64,000 nucleotides of DNA from Micromonospora sp. WMMD1120 (GCF_029626235.1 NZ_JARUBO010000005.1:838501-902500); one strand, 5' to 3'. Counted from the stretch's first letter, positions 26,922 through 37,857 are shown. Notes: a model not told the origin generated them from the letters alone. Numbers and translations: made by a program.

Positions 26922-28589
26922 TCACATCCTCTCGGGCGCGGAGACCCCGAGCAGGTGCAGACCGTTGGCGATCACCGTGCGGGTGGCGTTGTTCAGCCAG
27001 AGCCGGGCCCGGTGCAGGTCGGTGACCTTCTCGTCGCCCAGCGGCAGCACCCGGCAGTTGTCGTAGAACCGGTGGTAGGAGGCGGCGACGCTCTCCTCCA
27101 GGTAGCGGGCCACCCGGTGCGGTTCCCGCAGCTCGGCGGCGGTCGCCACCACCGCGGGGAACTCGGCGAGCGCCTTGAGCAGCTCGTTCTCCTTCTCGTG
27201 GTCGAGCAGCTCCGGCCGGAAGGCGTCGGCGTCACCCGGGACCAGCCCCACCTCGGCGGCGTTGCGGGCCACGCCCGCCGTCCGGGCGGCCACGTACTGC
27301 ACGTAGTAGACCGGGTTGTCGCGGGTCGCCCGGGTCCACAGCTCGATGTCGATGTCGATCGGGGAGTCGCTGGAGTAGCGGGCCAGCGCGTACCGGGCGG
27401 CGTCCACGCCGATCGCCTCGACGAAGTCCTCCAGGCTCACCACGGTGCCGAACCGCTTGCTCATCCGCACCGGGGCGCCGTCGCGCAGCAGGTTGACCAG
27501 CTGCCCGATGAGGATCTCCAGGTTGCGGTCCGGGTCGTCGCCGAAGCAGGCGGCCATCGCCCTCATCCGGCCGAGGTAGCCGTGGTGGTCGGCGCCCAGC
27601 ATGATCACGACACGCTCGAAGCCGCGCTCCCGCTTGTCCAGGTAGTAGGCGCAGTCCGCGGCGAAGTACGTCCACTCACCGTTGGACTTGCGCAGCACCC
27701 GGTCCTTGTCGTCGCCGAAGTCGGTGGTGCGCAGCCAGGTGGCGCCCTCGGACTCGTAGAGGTGCCCCTGCTGGCGCAGCCGGTTCAACGCCAGATCCAG
27801 CTCGCCCCGGTCGTGCAGGTCCTTCTCGTTGAAGTAGGTGTCGAACTCCACCCCGAAGTCGCGCAGCGAGGTGCGGATCTCGTCGAACATCAGCGCGACG
27901 CCCTCGACCCGGAAGGCCTCCTGGGCGGCGGCGTCGTCGAGGGTCAGCACCTCCGGCCGGCGGGCCCGCACCTCGGCGGCGATCTCCGCGATGTACGCCC
28001 CGCCGTAGCCGTCCTCCGGCGTCGGCTCGCCCTTGGCGGCGGCGAGCAGCGACCGGGCGAACCTGTCGATCTGCGAACCGGCGTCGTTGAAGTAGTATTC
28101 CGTGCCCACGTCGGCGCCGGTGGCCCGCAGCAGCCGGCTCAGCGCGTCGCCGACGGCCGCCCAGCGGACCCCGCCGATGTGCACCGGCCCGGTCGGGTTG
28201 GCCGAGACGAACTCCAGGTTGATCTTCTCGCCGGCGAGCCGGTCGCTGCGGCCGTACTCCGGGCCGGCCTCGACGATCACCCGGGCGAGCTGACCGGCGG
28301 CGGCCGCGTCGAGCCGGATGTTCAGGAAGCCCGGCCCGGCGATCTCCACCGACTTGACGCCAGCCGCCCGACCCAGCTCCTCGCTCAGGGCAGCGGCCAG
28401 CTCCCGGGGCGGCACACCCACCTTCTTGCTCAACTGCAGAGCCAGCGTCGACGCGTAGTCGCCGTGCTCGGGGTTGCGCGGTCGCTCCACCACGGTGCTC
28501 GCCGGCAGCGCGGCGCGATCGAGCCCACGCTGCTCGAAGACGGTGTGGGCGGCGGCGAGGACGACCGAGGCTAGTTCTGCAGGAGTCAC
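26922..28589 (-). CDS. argS: Arginyl-tRNA synthetase
   Basis: Class I synthetase, 555 residues. The N-terminal Add1 domain is followed by the HIGH motif as HIGG (137-140, in [10 protein letters not shown]), the MSK loop as RMSKRFG, and a C-terminal anticodon-binding DALR domain ending [22 protein letters not shown] start at 28589. First gene of the argS-lysA-hom-thrC run. Its 98-bp upstream gap is shared with the divergent DUF3105 gene. The only tRNA gene in the window is tRNA-Arg, 3 kb away, which is probably coincidence. Confidence 0.96.
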   Translation of the reverse strand: MTPAELASVVLAAAHTVFEQRGLDRAALPASTVVERPRNPEHGDYASTLALQLSKKVGVPPRELAAALSEELGRAAGVKSVEIAGPGFLNIRLDAAAAGQLARVIVEAGPEYGRSDRLAGEKINLEFVSANPTGPVHIGGVRWAAVGDALSRLLRATGADVGTEYYFNDAGSQIDRFARSLLAAAKGEPTPEDGYGGAYIAEIAAEVRARRPEVLTLDDAAAQEAFRVEGVALMFDEIRTSLRDFGVEFDTYFNEKDLHDRGELDLALNRLRQQGHLYESEGATWLRTTDFGDDKDRVLRKSNGEWTYFAADCAYYLDKRERGFERVVIMLGADHHGYLGRMRAMAACFGDDPDRNLEILIGQLVNLLRDGAPVRMSKRFGTVVSLEDFVEAIGVDAARYALARYSSDSPIDIDIELWTRATRDNPVYYVQYVAARTAGVARNAAEVGLVPGDADAFRPELLDHEKENELLKALAEFPAVVATAAELREPHRVARYLEESVAASYHRFYDNCRVLPLGDEKVTDLHRARLWLNNATRTVIANGLHLLGVSAPERM

Positions 28590-28608
28590 CCAACCATGTT
28601 ATCGGGGG

Positions 28609-28614
28609 TAGACT
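28609..28614 (+). promoter_or_regulatory. Candidate -10 box for the DUF3105 operon
   Basis: TAGACT, 73 bp upstream of the DUF3105 start in the divergent gap, matches the actinobacterial housekeeping -10 pattern TAnnnT. No good -35 is visible. Confidence 0.35.
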
Positions 28615-28686
28615 CGGGCACTCGGCGGCTCCCCTGCGCGTCATCCGGCCCGCCACTCCCCTGACCGACCGACCTGACGAGGCACG

Positions 28687-29511
28687 ATGAGCATCAGCAC
28701 CCCGGGTGGCCCGGAGCGCCGCCCGACAGTGGTCAGCACCGGCAAGAAGCCGGCAGCGGGCCGGCCGGCGTCCGGCGCCAAGGCCGGTTCCGGCAAGCCG
28801 GCCGGTTCCGGCAGGCCGGCGGGCTCCCCCCGGGGCGGGGGCAAGGGCCCGCGCAAGCCGGTCACCCCGGTCAAGGTGACCCAGGGTCGGGCCTGGGGCC
28901 CGATCGCGCTCTTCGTCGCCGTGGGTGTGCTCTTCGTGGCGATCGTCGGGTACGGCGCCTGGGCGACCTTCCAGGGCTCCAAGCCGTGGGACAAGCGGGC
29001 CAACGCCATCGACGGCATCGTCAACGTCCGCAAGTCCGACCCGGACAGCCTGAAGTACGAGTCGCACAAGTCGGGCCCGCTGACCTGGAAGTACTCGCCG
29101 CCGGTGGGTGGGGTGCACAACGCCGCCTGGCAGAACTGCATGGGCGACGTCTACGACGCCCCGATCGCCAACGAGCACGCGGTGCACAGCCTGGAGCACG
29201 GCGCGGTCTGGATCACCTACCGCCCGGACCTGCCCGCGGACCAGGTCGAAAAGCTCGCCGGCAAGGTGCGCGGCGTCGAGAAGACCTTCATGAGCCCGTA
29301 CGAGGGCCTGGACAAGCCGATCTCGCTCCAGGCGTGGGGCTACCAGCTCAAGGTCGACAACGCCGACGACTCGCGGATCGACGAGTTCATCAAGGACCTG
29401 CGGGTGAACGCCTCCGTCGAGGGCCCCACGGCGCTCTGCAACACCGGCATCACCGCCACCGGCACCACCCCGCGCGAGCTGCCGCAACAGCAGCAGCCGC
29501 CGACCCAGTAA
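28687..29511 (+). CDS. Membrane-anchored DUF3105 protein
   Basis: 274 residues. A Lys/Gly/Pro-rich cytosolic N-terminus (1-73) is followed by one membrane helix (WGPIALFVAVGVLFVAIVGY, ~77-98) and an extracytoplasmic DUF3105 domain with HNAAWQNCMGDVYDAPI, HAVHSLEHGAVWITY and CNTG. Conserved His/Cys positions (VHN, NCMG, HSLEHG) suggest metal or redox chemistry, but no function is established for the family. It is followed after 8 bp by the DUF305 gene, a pairing frequent in actinomycetes. Confidence 0.85.
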   Translation: MSISTPGGPERRPTVVSTGKKPAAGRPASGAKAGSGKPAGSGRPAGSPRGGGKGPRKPVTPVKVTQGRAWGPIALFVAVGVLFVAIVGYGAWATFQGSKPWDKRANAIDGIVNVRKSDPDSLKYESHKSGPLTWKYSPPVGGVHNAAWQNCMGDVYDAPIANEHAVHSLEHGAVWITYRPDLPADQVEKLAGKVRGVEKTFMSPYEGLDKPISLQAWGYQLKVDNADDSRIDEFIKDLRVNASVEGPTALCNTGITATGTTPRELPQQQQPPTQ

Positions 29512-29519
29512 GGACCGCG

Positions 29520-30188
29520 ATGACCGCTCCGGCGACCACCGACAGCGACCACGGCGACACCCCGGCCGTCCCCGACGAGGGCGGCCGGGCCCCGGCGTCG
29601 CGCTACGGCGTGCTGGCGCTCGCCATCATGCTGGTGGTGGGGCTGCTCCTCGGGTATGCGGGGGGCCTGCTCACCCCCCGCCTCACCCGACCCGGTGACG
29701 CGTCGGTCGAGGCGGGCTTCGCCCGGGACATGACGACCCACCACGCGCAGGCGGTGGAGATGAGCCTGATCGCGTACCGGTCGGCCACCCTCCCCGAGGT
29801 GCGGCAGATCGCCGTGGACATCGCCACCGGGCAGCAGGGCGAGATCGGTGCGATGCAGACCTGGCTCCGCGAGTGGGGCCTGAGCCCCACCGGGTCCAAC
29901 CCGCCGATGGCGTGGATGTCCGACGGGGCCACCGTCAAGGACGGGCTGATGCCGGGCATGGCCACACCCGCGCAGATGACCGCCCTGCGCGACGCGCAGG
30001 GCATCGAGGTCGACCGCCAGTTCCTCAAGCTGATGTACGACCACCACCTGGGCGGCATCCACATGATCGACGCAGCCCTCGACGAGACCGACAACGCCGA
30101 GGTGGTGCGGGTGGCCCAGACCATGAAGAACACTCAGCAGACTGAGCTGAACAACCTCCGGCAACTCCAGGCCCAGGCCAAGGGCTGA
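29520..30188 (+). CDS. Membrane-anchored DUF305 (ferritin-like helical) protein
   Basis: 222 residues from the ATG at 29520, with GGACCGCG upstream. One N-terminal helix (VLALAIMLVVGLLLGYAGG, ~30-50) anchors an outer domain with two DUF305 signature repeats: FARDMTTHHAQAVEMS and LMYDHHLGGIHMIDAA, His- and Met-rich segments typical of the family. DUF305 proteins are often linked to copper; here the linkage is inference. Coupled to the DUF3105 gene. The last bases with the stop codon are duplicated downstream. Confidence 0.88.
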   Translation: MTAPATTDSDHGDTPAVPDEGGRAPASRYGVLALAIMLVVGLLLGYAGGLLTPRLTRPGDASVEAGFARDMTTHHAQAVEMSLIAYRSATLPEVRQIAVDIATGQQGEIGAMQTWLREWGLSPTGSNPPMAWMSDGATVKDGLMPGMATPAQMTALRDAQGIEVDRQFLKLMYDHHLGGIHMIDAALDETDNAEVVRVAQTMKNTQQTELNNLRQLQAQAKG

Positions 30189-30240
30189 CCCGACCGGACC
30201 ACCGCTGCAGGCCCAGGCCAACGGCTGACCCGACCGGACC
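30168..30240 (+). repeat. 33-bp direct repeat duplicating the 3' end of the DUF305 gene
   Basis: 30168-30200 and 30208-30240 are identical except one base, including the TGA stop and the following CCCGACCGGACC. The second copy is non-coding. The following stretch 30241-30374 is C-rich with GCGGGC-type repeats and no ORF. Confidence 0.85.
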
Positions 30241-30374
30241 GCGCCACCGCCCCACCCGGCAGGACGCGGGCCCGTTCCCTGTCCCGCCAGGCTGCGGGCA
30301 CAGGCCCCTCCCCTGTCCCCCCGGGCTGCGCTGCGGGCGCGGGCCCGTCCCCCATCCCCGCGCGGGCTTGGGCG

Positions 30375-30451
30375 TGATCGACTCGGCTTTCAGCAAACCG
30401 TGCCATCCGACGCAACAGGAAGCCCCGACTTTCAGAAAGCCGAGTCGATCA
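30375..30451. repeat. Palindromic repeat family C, copy 1
   Basis: 77 bp with perfect 17-bp inverted ends (TGATCGACTCGGCTTTC at 30375; complement at 30435-30451). The interior holds CCGACGCAACAGGAAGCCCC, shared exactly with copy 2. No ORF. Confidence 0.85.
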
Positions 30452-30579
30452 ACGGCGACAGGACGACGACCCGCGATGCCGAGAAACTCGGCGGCGGCAG
30501 GTCGCGTCAGGCACACAGGGCCCACGGGGCGCCCTCACGGGCGCGCCCACCGTCGGGCTCGCACCGGCCCGCGAGTGCC

Positions 30580-30656
30580 TGATCACCTCGACTTCAAAGA
30601 AACCGGGCTTACCGACGCAACAGGAAGCCCCGACGTCCAGAAACCCGAGTCGATCA
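30580..30656. repeat. Palindromic repeat family C, copy 2
   Basis: Also 77 bp, 205 bp after copy 1. The right arm and core (CCGACGCAACAGGAAGCCCC) are conserved; the left arm has several changes (TGATCACCTCGACTTC), so the hairpin is weaker. The 584-bp stretch 30189-30772 otherwise contains no gene. Confidence 0.8.
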
Positions 30657-30772
30657 TCGGGTGAGGGTGCCACGATACGCCCGATTCGTATACTTATGCC
30701 TCGTGAGGCCGTTATGGGCGGCACAGGCGATTACGTTGCTTAAAGAGTTTTCTACCCACATATCGTGACCAG

Positions 30773-31495
30773 TTGCGATTCGGGCTCGTTGCCCAAGACG
30801 TGGGGGTTGCACTCAGAGACGCGCGGCGTTCGGTCACCAGCTGGTGCCGGCGCCACACCATCGGCGGTGACGGGGCGGTGGCAGCCGTCCGTCGCGGACA
30901 GCGGCAGGGCGAGCCGGGGATGCTCAGCCGCGAACAGGAACTCGAACTGATCGACACGCTGCGGGGCGTCCACCCCGAGGAGTTCGGTCTGGACGAGGAG
31001 TTGTGGACACGGCAGAGCCTGACCGCGCTCATCCAACGGCGGTTCGACCTGCCGCTGGACACCGGCGCCGTCGGGGCGTACCTGCGGGCCTGGGGGTTGG
31101 GTCCGCGGGAGCCTCGGGAGCGGGCCTGCGGGCTCTGCGTCGGCGCCGTCGAACGCTGGGTCCGCAGCGAGTACCCGGCGATCACCAGGGCCGCCCAGGA
31201 GCATCTCGCGGAGGTCTACTGGATCGGTCGGGTCCGGCTGCGCGGCACCATGCCGGCGGCGGACGTGATCTCGGCGGTCTCGTCCCGTGGCCGGGTGCGC
31301 TTCATGATCACCACGCCGACCGTGGACCCGCCGCTCCCACGCGACTTCGTGTTGCGGCTCAGCGGCGAGGAGGAACGCACCGTACACCTGATCGTGGACG
31401 GCTCCTGGCCGCGCAACGAGTGGCCGCGCCGGCTGCCGCGACGGATCGTCCTGCACCCGCTGCCCAGTTGCGGGCGGGCCATCGTCGCCGCCTGA
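30773..31495 (+). CDS. IS630-family transposase-derived protein lacking catalytic residues
   Basis: 240 residues from a TTG at 30773 (an ATG at 30920 is the next option). Order matches IS630 transposases: a helix-turn-helix remnant (RDARRSVTSWCRRHTIGGDGA), a winged HTH (LWTRQSLTALIQRRFDLPLDTGAVGAYLRAWGLGPREP, given as 31000-31110), the linker AVERWVRSEYPAITRAAQE, then the RNase H start. The usual first catalytic Asp (YWGDE context) reads VYWIGRV, the second Asp survives (LIVDGSW), and the third acidic residue with its PELNP context is missing because the chain ends LPSCGRAIVAA. Frame is intact over the whole length. So either a decayed remnant or a DNA-binding protein kept without transposition. 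The upstream 100 bp is AT-rich compared with the surroundings. Confidence 0.7.
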   Translation: MRFGLVAQDVGVALRDARRSVTSWCRRHTIGGDGAVAAVRRGQRQGEPGMLSREQELELIDTLRGVHPEEFGLDEELWTRQSLTALIQRRFDLPLDTGAVGAYLRAWGLGPREPRERACGLCVGAVERWVRSEYPAITRAAQEHLAEVYWIGRVRLRGTMPAADVISAVSSRGRVRFMITTPTVDPPLPRDFVLRLSGEEERTVHLIVDGSWPRNEWPRRLPRRIVLHPLPSCGRAIVAA

Positions 31496-31587
31496 GCGCC
31501 GGGGGGGCCGACCGTCGACACGATCGGCTCACCCGATACCGATTCGGCGTACGCGGACGACGTTTGCTAGTCTTCTCCAGTCGCTGA

Positions 31588-31659
31588 GCCCCCGTAGCTC
31601 AGGGGATAGAGCACCGCCCTCCGGAGGCGGGGGCGCAGGTTCGAATCCTGCCGGGGGCA
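31588..31659 (+). tRNA. tRNA-Arg, anticodon CCG
   Basis: Acceptor GCCCCCG/CGGGGGC, D-arm GCTC/GAGC, anticodon stem CCGCC/GGCGG with loop CTCCGGA (anticodon CCG at 31621-31623, reading CGG), T-arm GCAGG-TTCGAAT-CCTGC. Discriminator A at 31659; CCA is not encoded. A TAGTCT -10-like box lies at about 31568. Complete cloverleaf. Confidence 0.97.
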
Positions 31660-31670
31660 CACTTGCCAAG

Positions 31671-31708
31671 AAAGCCCCAGATCCGCCGTTCGGCGGCCCT
31701 GGGGCTTT
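31671..31708 (+). terminator. Terminator of tRNA-Arg
   Basis: AAAGCCCCAG (31671-31680) pairs with CTGGGGCTTT (31699-31708), with an inner CCGCCG/CGGCGG stem, and is followed by CGTCGTCT. 12 bp after the tRNA. Confidence 0.85.
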
Positions 31709-31729
31709 CGTCGTCTCACACTCCCCACC

Positions 31730-31790
31730 GTTGATCATGAAGTTATCGCCACCAACCTCGGCGTGTCGGCGCGATAACTTCATGATCAAC
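31730..31790. repeat. Palindromic repeat family B, copy 1
   Basis: 61 bp with perfect 20-bp inverted ends (GTTGATCATGAAGTTATCGC at 31730-31749, complement at 31771-31790) and a 21-nt centre containing CGGCGTGTCG. Same length and centre as the copy at 42950. Lies between the tRNA (+) and the UvrA-like gene (-). Confidence 0.9.
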
Positions 31791-31796
31791 GGGAGC

Positions 31797-31872
31797 CGCC
31801 CGCAGGGCGAGGACCGCCCGCAGGGCGAGGACCGCCCGCAGGGCGAGGACCGCCCGCAGGGCGAGGACCGCC
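31797..31872 (+). repeat. 18-bp tandem repeat, about 4 copies
   Basis: Contiguous units CGCCCGCAGGGCGAGGAC begin at 31797, 31815, 31833 and 31851, followed by a partial unit. No spacers, so not CRISPR. Each unit holds the small palindrome CGCCCGCAGGGCG. It ends just before the UvrA-like stop codon. Confidence 0.9.
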
Positions 31873-31886
31873 CGGGGGGTGGATGG

Positions 31887-34268
<2,382 letters not shown>

Positions 34269-34297
34269 CGGGTCTCCATCTGTCGGGCGCGGACGGG

Positions 34298-34717
34298 TCA
34301 GCGCACTTGCTGGATGCGGATCATGTTGCCGGCCGGGTCGCGGAAGGCGCAGTCGCGGACGCCGTACGGCTGGTCGGTGGGCTCCTGGACGACCTCGGCG
34401 TCGCTGGCCTCCAGCTTCGCGAAGGTCGCGTCGAGGTCGGTGGTGGCCAGGTTGACGCCGAAGTAGCTGCCCTTGGCCATCAGCTCGAGGATGGTCTGCC
34501 GCTCGTCGTCGGTGAGGCCCGGGTTGGCGGCCGGTGGGTGCAGGACGATGGCCGTGCTGGGCTGGCCGGGCGGCCCGACGGTGATCCAGCGCATGCCCTC
34601 GTAGCCGACGTCGAGGCGGACCTCGAAGCCGAGCACGTCGCGGTAGAAGACCAGCGAGGCGTCCGGGTCGGTGTGCGGGAGGAAGCTCGAGTGAATGGTG
34701 ACGTCCATGCCGGTCAC
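34298..34717 (-). CDS. VOC-superfamily (glyoxalase/bleomycin-resistance-like) protein
   Basis: 139 residues. Pattern of two beta-alpha-beta-beta-beta units: DPDASLVFYRDVLGFEVRLDVG at the start and EPYGVRDCAFRDPAGNMIRIQQV-like end (QPYGVRDCAFRDPAGN). The conserved end loop with D-P-x-G-N is typical of VOC proteins; metal ligands cannot be assigned securely. The GTG at 34717 overlaps the AraC stop as GTGA, so I keep it; ATG at 34708 is the alternative. Coupled to an AraC regulator and followed by the UvrA-like gene: plausibly a drug-tolerance operon. Confidence 0.85.
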   Translation of the reverse strand: MTGMDVTIHSSFLPHTDPDASLVFYRDVLGFEVRLDVGYEGMRWITVGPPGQPSTAIVLHPPAANPGLTDDERQTILELMAKGSYFGVNLATTDLDATFAKLEASDAEVVQEPTDQPYGVRDCAFRDPAGNMIRIQQVR

Positions 34718-35187
34718 GCTAGTTGCGGCACGGTGGCCCGTGCTTCTCGATTCCTGACCGGCCTGGTGACCTGCTTGGTCACGCAGGGCGGCAGGTCCAC
34801 CACCGCCCGCGCCGCCTGTCGCCGGTAGACGCTGGGCGGCATCCCGACCAGCTCGGTGAAGCGGGTGCTGAAGGTGCCGAGCGACGAACAGCCGACGGCG
34901 AAACAGACCTCGGTGACGGTGAGGTCGCCACGGCGCAGCAGGGCCATCGCCCGCTCGATGCGGCGGGTCATCAGATAGCTGTAGGGCGACTCGCCGTAGG
35001 CGAGCCGGAACTCCCGGCTGAGGTGCCCGGCCGACATGTGCGCGCCCCGGGCGAGCGCCTCGACATCAAGCGGCTGCGCGTATTCCCTGTCGATCCGGTC
35101 GCGGACCCGGCGCAGCCGGGCAAGGTCGTCGAGCCGCCGCGTCGCCTCGGGTCTGCTGCTCACCTGGGAAATCGTGCCACAACCCAC
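34714..35187 (-). CDS. AraC-family regulator with only the DNA-binding domain
   Basis: 157 residues. The double HTH occupies about 25-130: RVRDRIDREYAQPLDVEALARGAHMSAGHLSREFRLAYGESPYSYLMTRRIERA gives the first HTH and connecting helix (landmarks only), and TVTEVCFAVGCSSLGTFSTRFTELVG the second. No sensor domain precedes it, as in MarA/SoxS-size proteins. The start could also be GTG at 35163 (VSSRPEATRR). Its stop overlaps the VOC start; it probably controls this operon, but no operator could be defined. Confidence 0.87.
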   Translation of the reverse strand: MGCGTISQVSSRPEATRRLDDLARLRRVRDRIDREYAQPLDVEALARGAHMSAGHLSREFRLAYGESPYSYLMTRRIERAMALLRRGDLTVTEVCFAVGCSSLGTFSTRFTELVGMPPSVYRRQAARAVVDLPPCVTKQVTRPVRNREARATVPQLA

Positions 35188-35233
35188 CGACAGACAGCCC
35201 CCGCCGGGCGCGGGCGCACGCCGACGCGCCTGG

Positions 35234-36193
35234 TCAGCCGGCCGCGCGCCGGGCGCGGGCCCGGCGCTTGCCCTCGTGCATGGCCTGCACCCGGGCCACC
35301 GGGATGGTCCGGCCCTCGGCGATCAGGTCGGCCGGGAGCGACTGCGGGGCCGGCAGCAGCGCGGTCCACGGGTCACCGCCGGCGAGCAGCGTCGGCGCGG
35401 TCCGGATGGTGAAGTCGGCGGGGGTCACCTCGGTCAGGTCGGCCCAGTCCACCGGGAACGAGACCGGCATCCCCGGACGCAGCCGCGGGCTGTACGCGGA
35501 CGCCACCGTCGCCCCGCCCGCGCGGGTGGCGTCCACGAAGACCCGGCCACCACGGTCCTCCTTGATGTACGCGGTGGTGGCCAGCGCCGGGTCCAGCCGC
35601 TCGGCGCGGACGGCGAGCGCCCGGGTCGCGGCGGCCAGATCCTCGGCCGTGTGCTCGTCGGTAACCGGAACGAAGACGTGCACACCCTTCGCCCCACTGG
35701 TCTTGACCGCCCCGGCGAGGCCGGCGTCGGCGAGCGCCTGGCGGACCAGCAGGGCCGCGGCGACCGCCGCGCGGAACCCGTCGCCCTCCGGCGGGTCGAG
35801 GTCCAGCACCAGGTGGGTCGGTCGGTGCAGGTCGGCCGTGGTGGCCAGCGTCGGGTGGTACTCGACGGCGCGCTGGTTGGCGAACCAGAGCAGGGTGCGT
35901 CGGTCGTCGCAGAGGGCGTACGAGATCTCCCGGTGCGACGCCTCCGCCCAGACCGGGGCCCGGCGGACCCAGTCCGGGGTGTAGCGGGGCAGATTCTTCT
36001 GCATGAACGGCGGCTGGCCGGGCCGGACCCTGATCACCGACAGAGGGCGGCCCCGTAGGTGCGGGATGATCCGGTCGTGGACCGCGTCGAGGTAGTCGAC
36101 CAGGTCCCGCTTCGTCGCGTCGTCACCGTCGGAGAGCGGCTGGTCCAGGTTGGTCAGGGCCACGCCGTCCCGCGTCTCGTCGGCCTCGCTCAC
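35234..36193 (-). CDS. LigD-type DNA/RNA polymerase domain (stand-alone primase-polymerase)
   Basis: Homologous to the polymerase module of bacterial NHEJ ligase D. 319 residues with no nuclease or ligase domain. It starts near ALTNLDQPLSDGDDATKRDLVDYL, has HLRGRPLSVIRVRPG, the metal-binding LVLDLDPPEGDGF and TSGAKGVHVFVP, and ends SFPVDWADLTEVTPADFTIR plus a basic tail. GTG at 36193 has GGGAGG upstream; the frame stays open to 36229. Actinomycetes often encode the NHEJ domains as separate genes; no ku or ligase gene is nearby here. It directly follows the MFS gene on the same strand. Confidence 0.9.
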   Translation of the reverse strand: MSEADETRDGVALTNLDQPLSDGDDATKRDLVDYLDAVHDRIIPHLRGRPLSVIRVRPGQPPFMQKNLPRYTPDWVRRAPVWAEASHREISYALCDDRRTLLWFANQRAVEYHPTLATTADLHRPTHLVLDLDPPEGDGFRAAVAAALLVRQALADAGLAGAVKTSGAKGVHVFVPVTDEHTAEDLAAATRALAVRAERLDPALATTAYIKEDRGGRVFVDATRAGGATVASAYSPRLRPGMPVSFPVDWADLTEVTPADFTIRTAPTLLAGGDPWTALLPAPQSLPADLIAEGRTIPVARVQAMHEGKRRARARRAAG

Positions 36194-36225
36194 CCCGACC
36201 ACCCTCCCGGCCCCGCCGCAGTTGG

Positions 36226-37779
36226 TCAACCGGAAGCGCCGCTCCGGTACGAATCGGTCCCGGCACCCACCACCGACGACGCGCCCGGTTCGTCGCCCGG
36301 CGGAGGGCCGGCCGGCTCGTCCGCCGGCACGGGGCGTACCGGTTCGCTGCCGGACGACGCGTCAGCCGGCGCAGGGCCGGCCGGGCGTCGGGGCAGCGTC
36401 GTGAGCGCGACCAGCAGGGCGGCGAGAACCAGACCGGCGGCCACGGCGAAGGCGGTCCGGTAACCGCCGGCGAGCGCGTCCGTCTCAGCCCAGCCGGCGG
36501 CCCGCAGACCGTCGCTGCGGGCGGCGGCCAGGGTGGCCAGCGCGGCCAGACCGACCGCGCCGCCGACCTGCTGGGTGGTGTTGACCAGGCCGGAGGCGAG
36601 CCCGGCGTCGGCGTCGGTCGCGCCGGCCATGGCCAGCGTGGTGACCGCCGGCAGGGTGAGGCCGCCGGCCACGCCGAAGACCAGCATCGCGGGGAGGACG
36701 TCCGCGACGTAGCCGCCGTCGGCGGGCAGCCGGGCCAGCAGGAGGAAGCCGACGGTCGCCAGGACGAGCCCGGCCAGCAGCACGGTCCGGGCGCTCCACC
36801 GGGCGATCAGCCGACCGGCCAGACCGAGCGACACCACGGCGATCACGACCGGAGTGGGCAGGAAGGCCCAGCCGGTCGCCGCCGCGTCCAGCCCGAGCAC
36901 CAGTTGCAGCTCCACGGCGAGCAGGAACTGGAAACCGAAGTACGCGCAGACCATGAGGAACTGCACAGCGTTCGCGGCCACCAGGCCCGGGACACGCAGC
37001 ACCCGGGCCGGGACCAGCGGGGCCGCCGCGACCCGCTGACGCGCCGCGAACCCGCCGAGCAGCAGCGCCGCGACTGCCGCCGCGCCGAGGGTCCGTGGGC
37101 TGGTCCAGCCGTGCTCACCCGTACCCACGATGGCCAGGACGGCGGCCATCAGGCCGGCGGTGGCGAGCAGCGCGCCGGGCAGGTCCAGGCCGGACCGCGG
37201 GCCGACACCGCGCTCGGCGGGGAGCCGGCGGAGGGCGGCGATCAGGATGATCGCCCCGATCGGCAGGTTGACCAGGAAGATCGCCCGCCACCCGGCCACC
37301 TCCGTGAGCACCCCGCCGGCGAGGGTGCCGATCGACGCGCCGGCCGCACCGGTGAAGCTGAAGACGGCGATGGCGCGGGCGCGTTCGGCCGGCTCGGGAT
37401 AGAGCCGGACGATCATGCCGAGGCTGACCGCCATGGCCAGCGCGCCACCGACCCCCTGGGCGAACCGCGCGGCCACCAGCAGGGCCGGCCCGGTGGCGGC
37501 CGCGCAGGCCAGCGACGCCAGCGTGAATAGCGCGACGCCGGACAGGAAGACGCCCCGGCGGCCCAGCAGGTCGCCGAGCCGGCCGGCGAGCAGCAGGAGC
37601 CCACCGAACGCGACAAGGTAGGCATTGACCACCCAGGCCAGGCCCGCCGCGGTGAAACCCAGGTCCCGCTGTACGGCCGGCAGCGCCACCGCGACGACTG
37701 TGCCATCGAGAATGACCATCAGGCTGCCGGCACAGAGCACCAGCAGCGCGGGCCAGCGGGATGGGACGATCTGCTCCAC
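36226..37779 (-). CDS. MFS drug exporter, DHA2 (EmrB/QacA) family
   Basis: 517 residues with about 14 membrane segments. SLMVILDGTVVAVALPAVQRDLG is the TM1 motif with the conserved Asp (given as landmark), LAGRLGDLLGRRGVF is motif A, and QGVGGALAMAVSL is in TM4. The C-terminal ~55 residues are a Pro/Ala/Ser-rich tail. The start is the GTG at 37779, fixed by a consensus AGGAGG at 37786-37791; a longer frame exists but lacks similarity. It is divergent from an HxlR regulator, which likely controls it. Substrate unknown. Confidence 0.9.
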   Translation of the reverse strand: MEQIVPSRWPALLVLCAGSLMVILDGTVVAVALPAVQRDLGFTAAGLAWVVNAYLVAFGGLLLLAGRLGDLLGRRGVFLSGVALFTLASLACAAATGPALLVAARFAQGVGGALAMAVSLGMIVRLYPEPAERARAIAVFSFTGAAGASIGTLAGGVLTEVAGWRAIFLVNLPIGAIILIAALRRLPAERGVGPRSGLDLPGALLATAGLMAAVLAIVGTGEHGWTSPRTLGAAAVAALLLGGFAARQRVAAAPLVPARVLRVPGLVAANAVQFLMVCAYFGFQFLLAVELQLVLGLDAAATGWAFLPTPVVIAVVSLGLAGRLIARWSARTVLLAGLVLATVGFLLLARLPADGGYVADVLPAMLVFGVAGGLTLPAVTTLAMAGATDADAGLASGLVNTTQQVGGAVGLAALATLAAARSDGLRAAGWAETDALAGGYRTAFAVAAGLVLAALLVALTTLPRRPAGPAPADASSGSEPVRPVPADEPAGPPPGDEPGASSVVGAGTDSYRSGASG

Positions 37780-37812
37780 GAAATCCCTCCTAAGTGCATT
37801 GTTTGTTACCGA

Positions 37813-37829
37813 GGTCATCGTCTGTGACC
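37813..37829. promoter_or_regulatory. Candidate operator between MFS and HxlR genes
   Basis: GGTCA-N7-TGACC (37813-37817 and 37825-37829) in the 78-bp divergent gap. HxlR proteins bind inverted repeats near their own promoter; the match is by symmetry and place only. Confidence 0.4.
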
Positions 37830-37857
37830 ATGAGCCGGAGCGGAAGGAGGCACTGTG

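Noticed and set aside
25470..28574. A 1034-codon plus-strand open frame opposite lysA and argS
   Set aside because: Antisense to two textbook genes with complete motifs; no family resemblance of its own.
28981..29511. Second gene in another frame over the DUF3105 gene
   Set aside because: The alternative frame simply reads into the DUF305 gene; the DUF305 homology starts at its own ATG at 29520.
30773..31495. Active IS630 insertion
   Set aside because: Catalytic residues are missing, no terminal inverted repeats with TA duplications could be identified around it.
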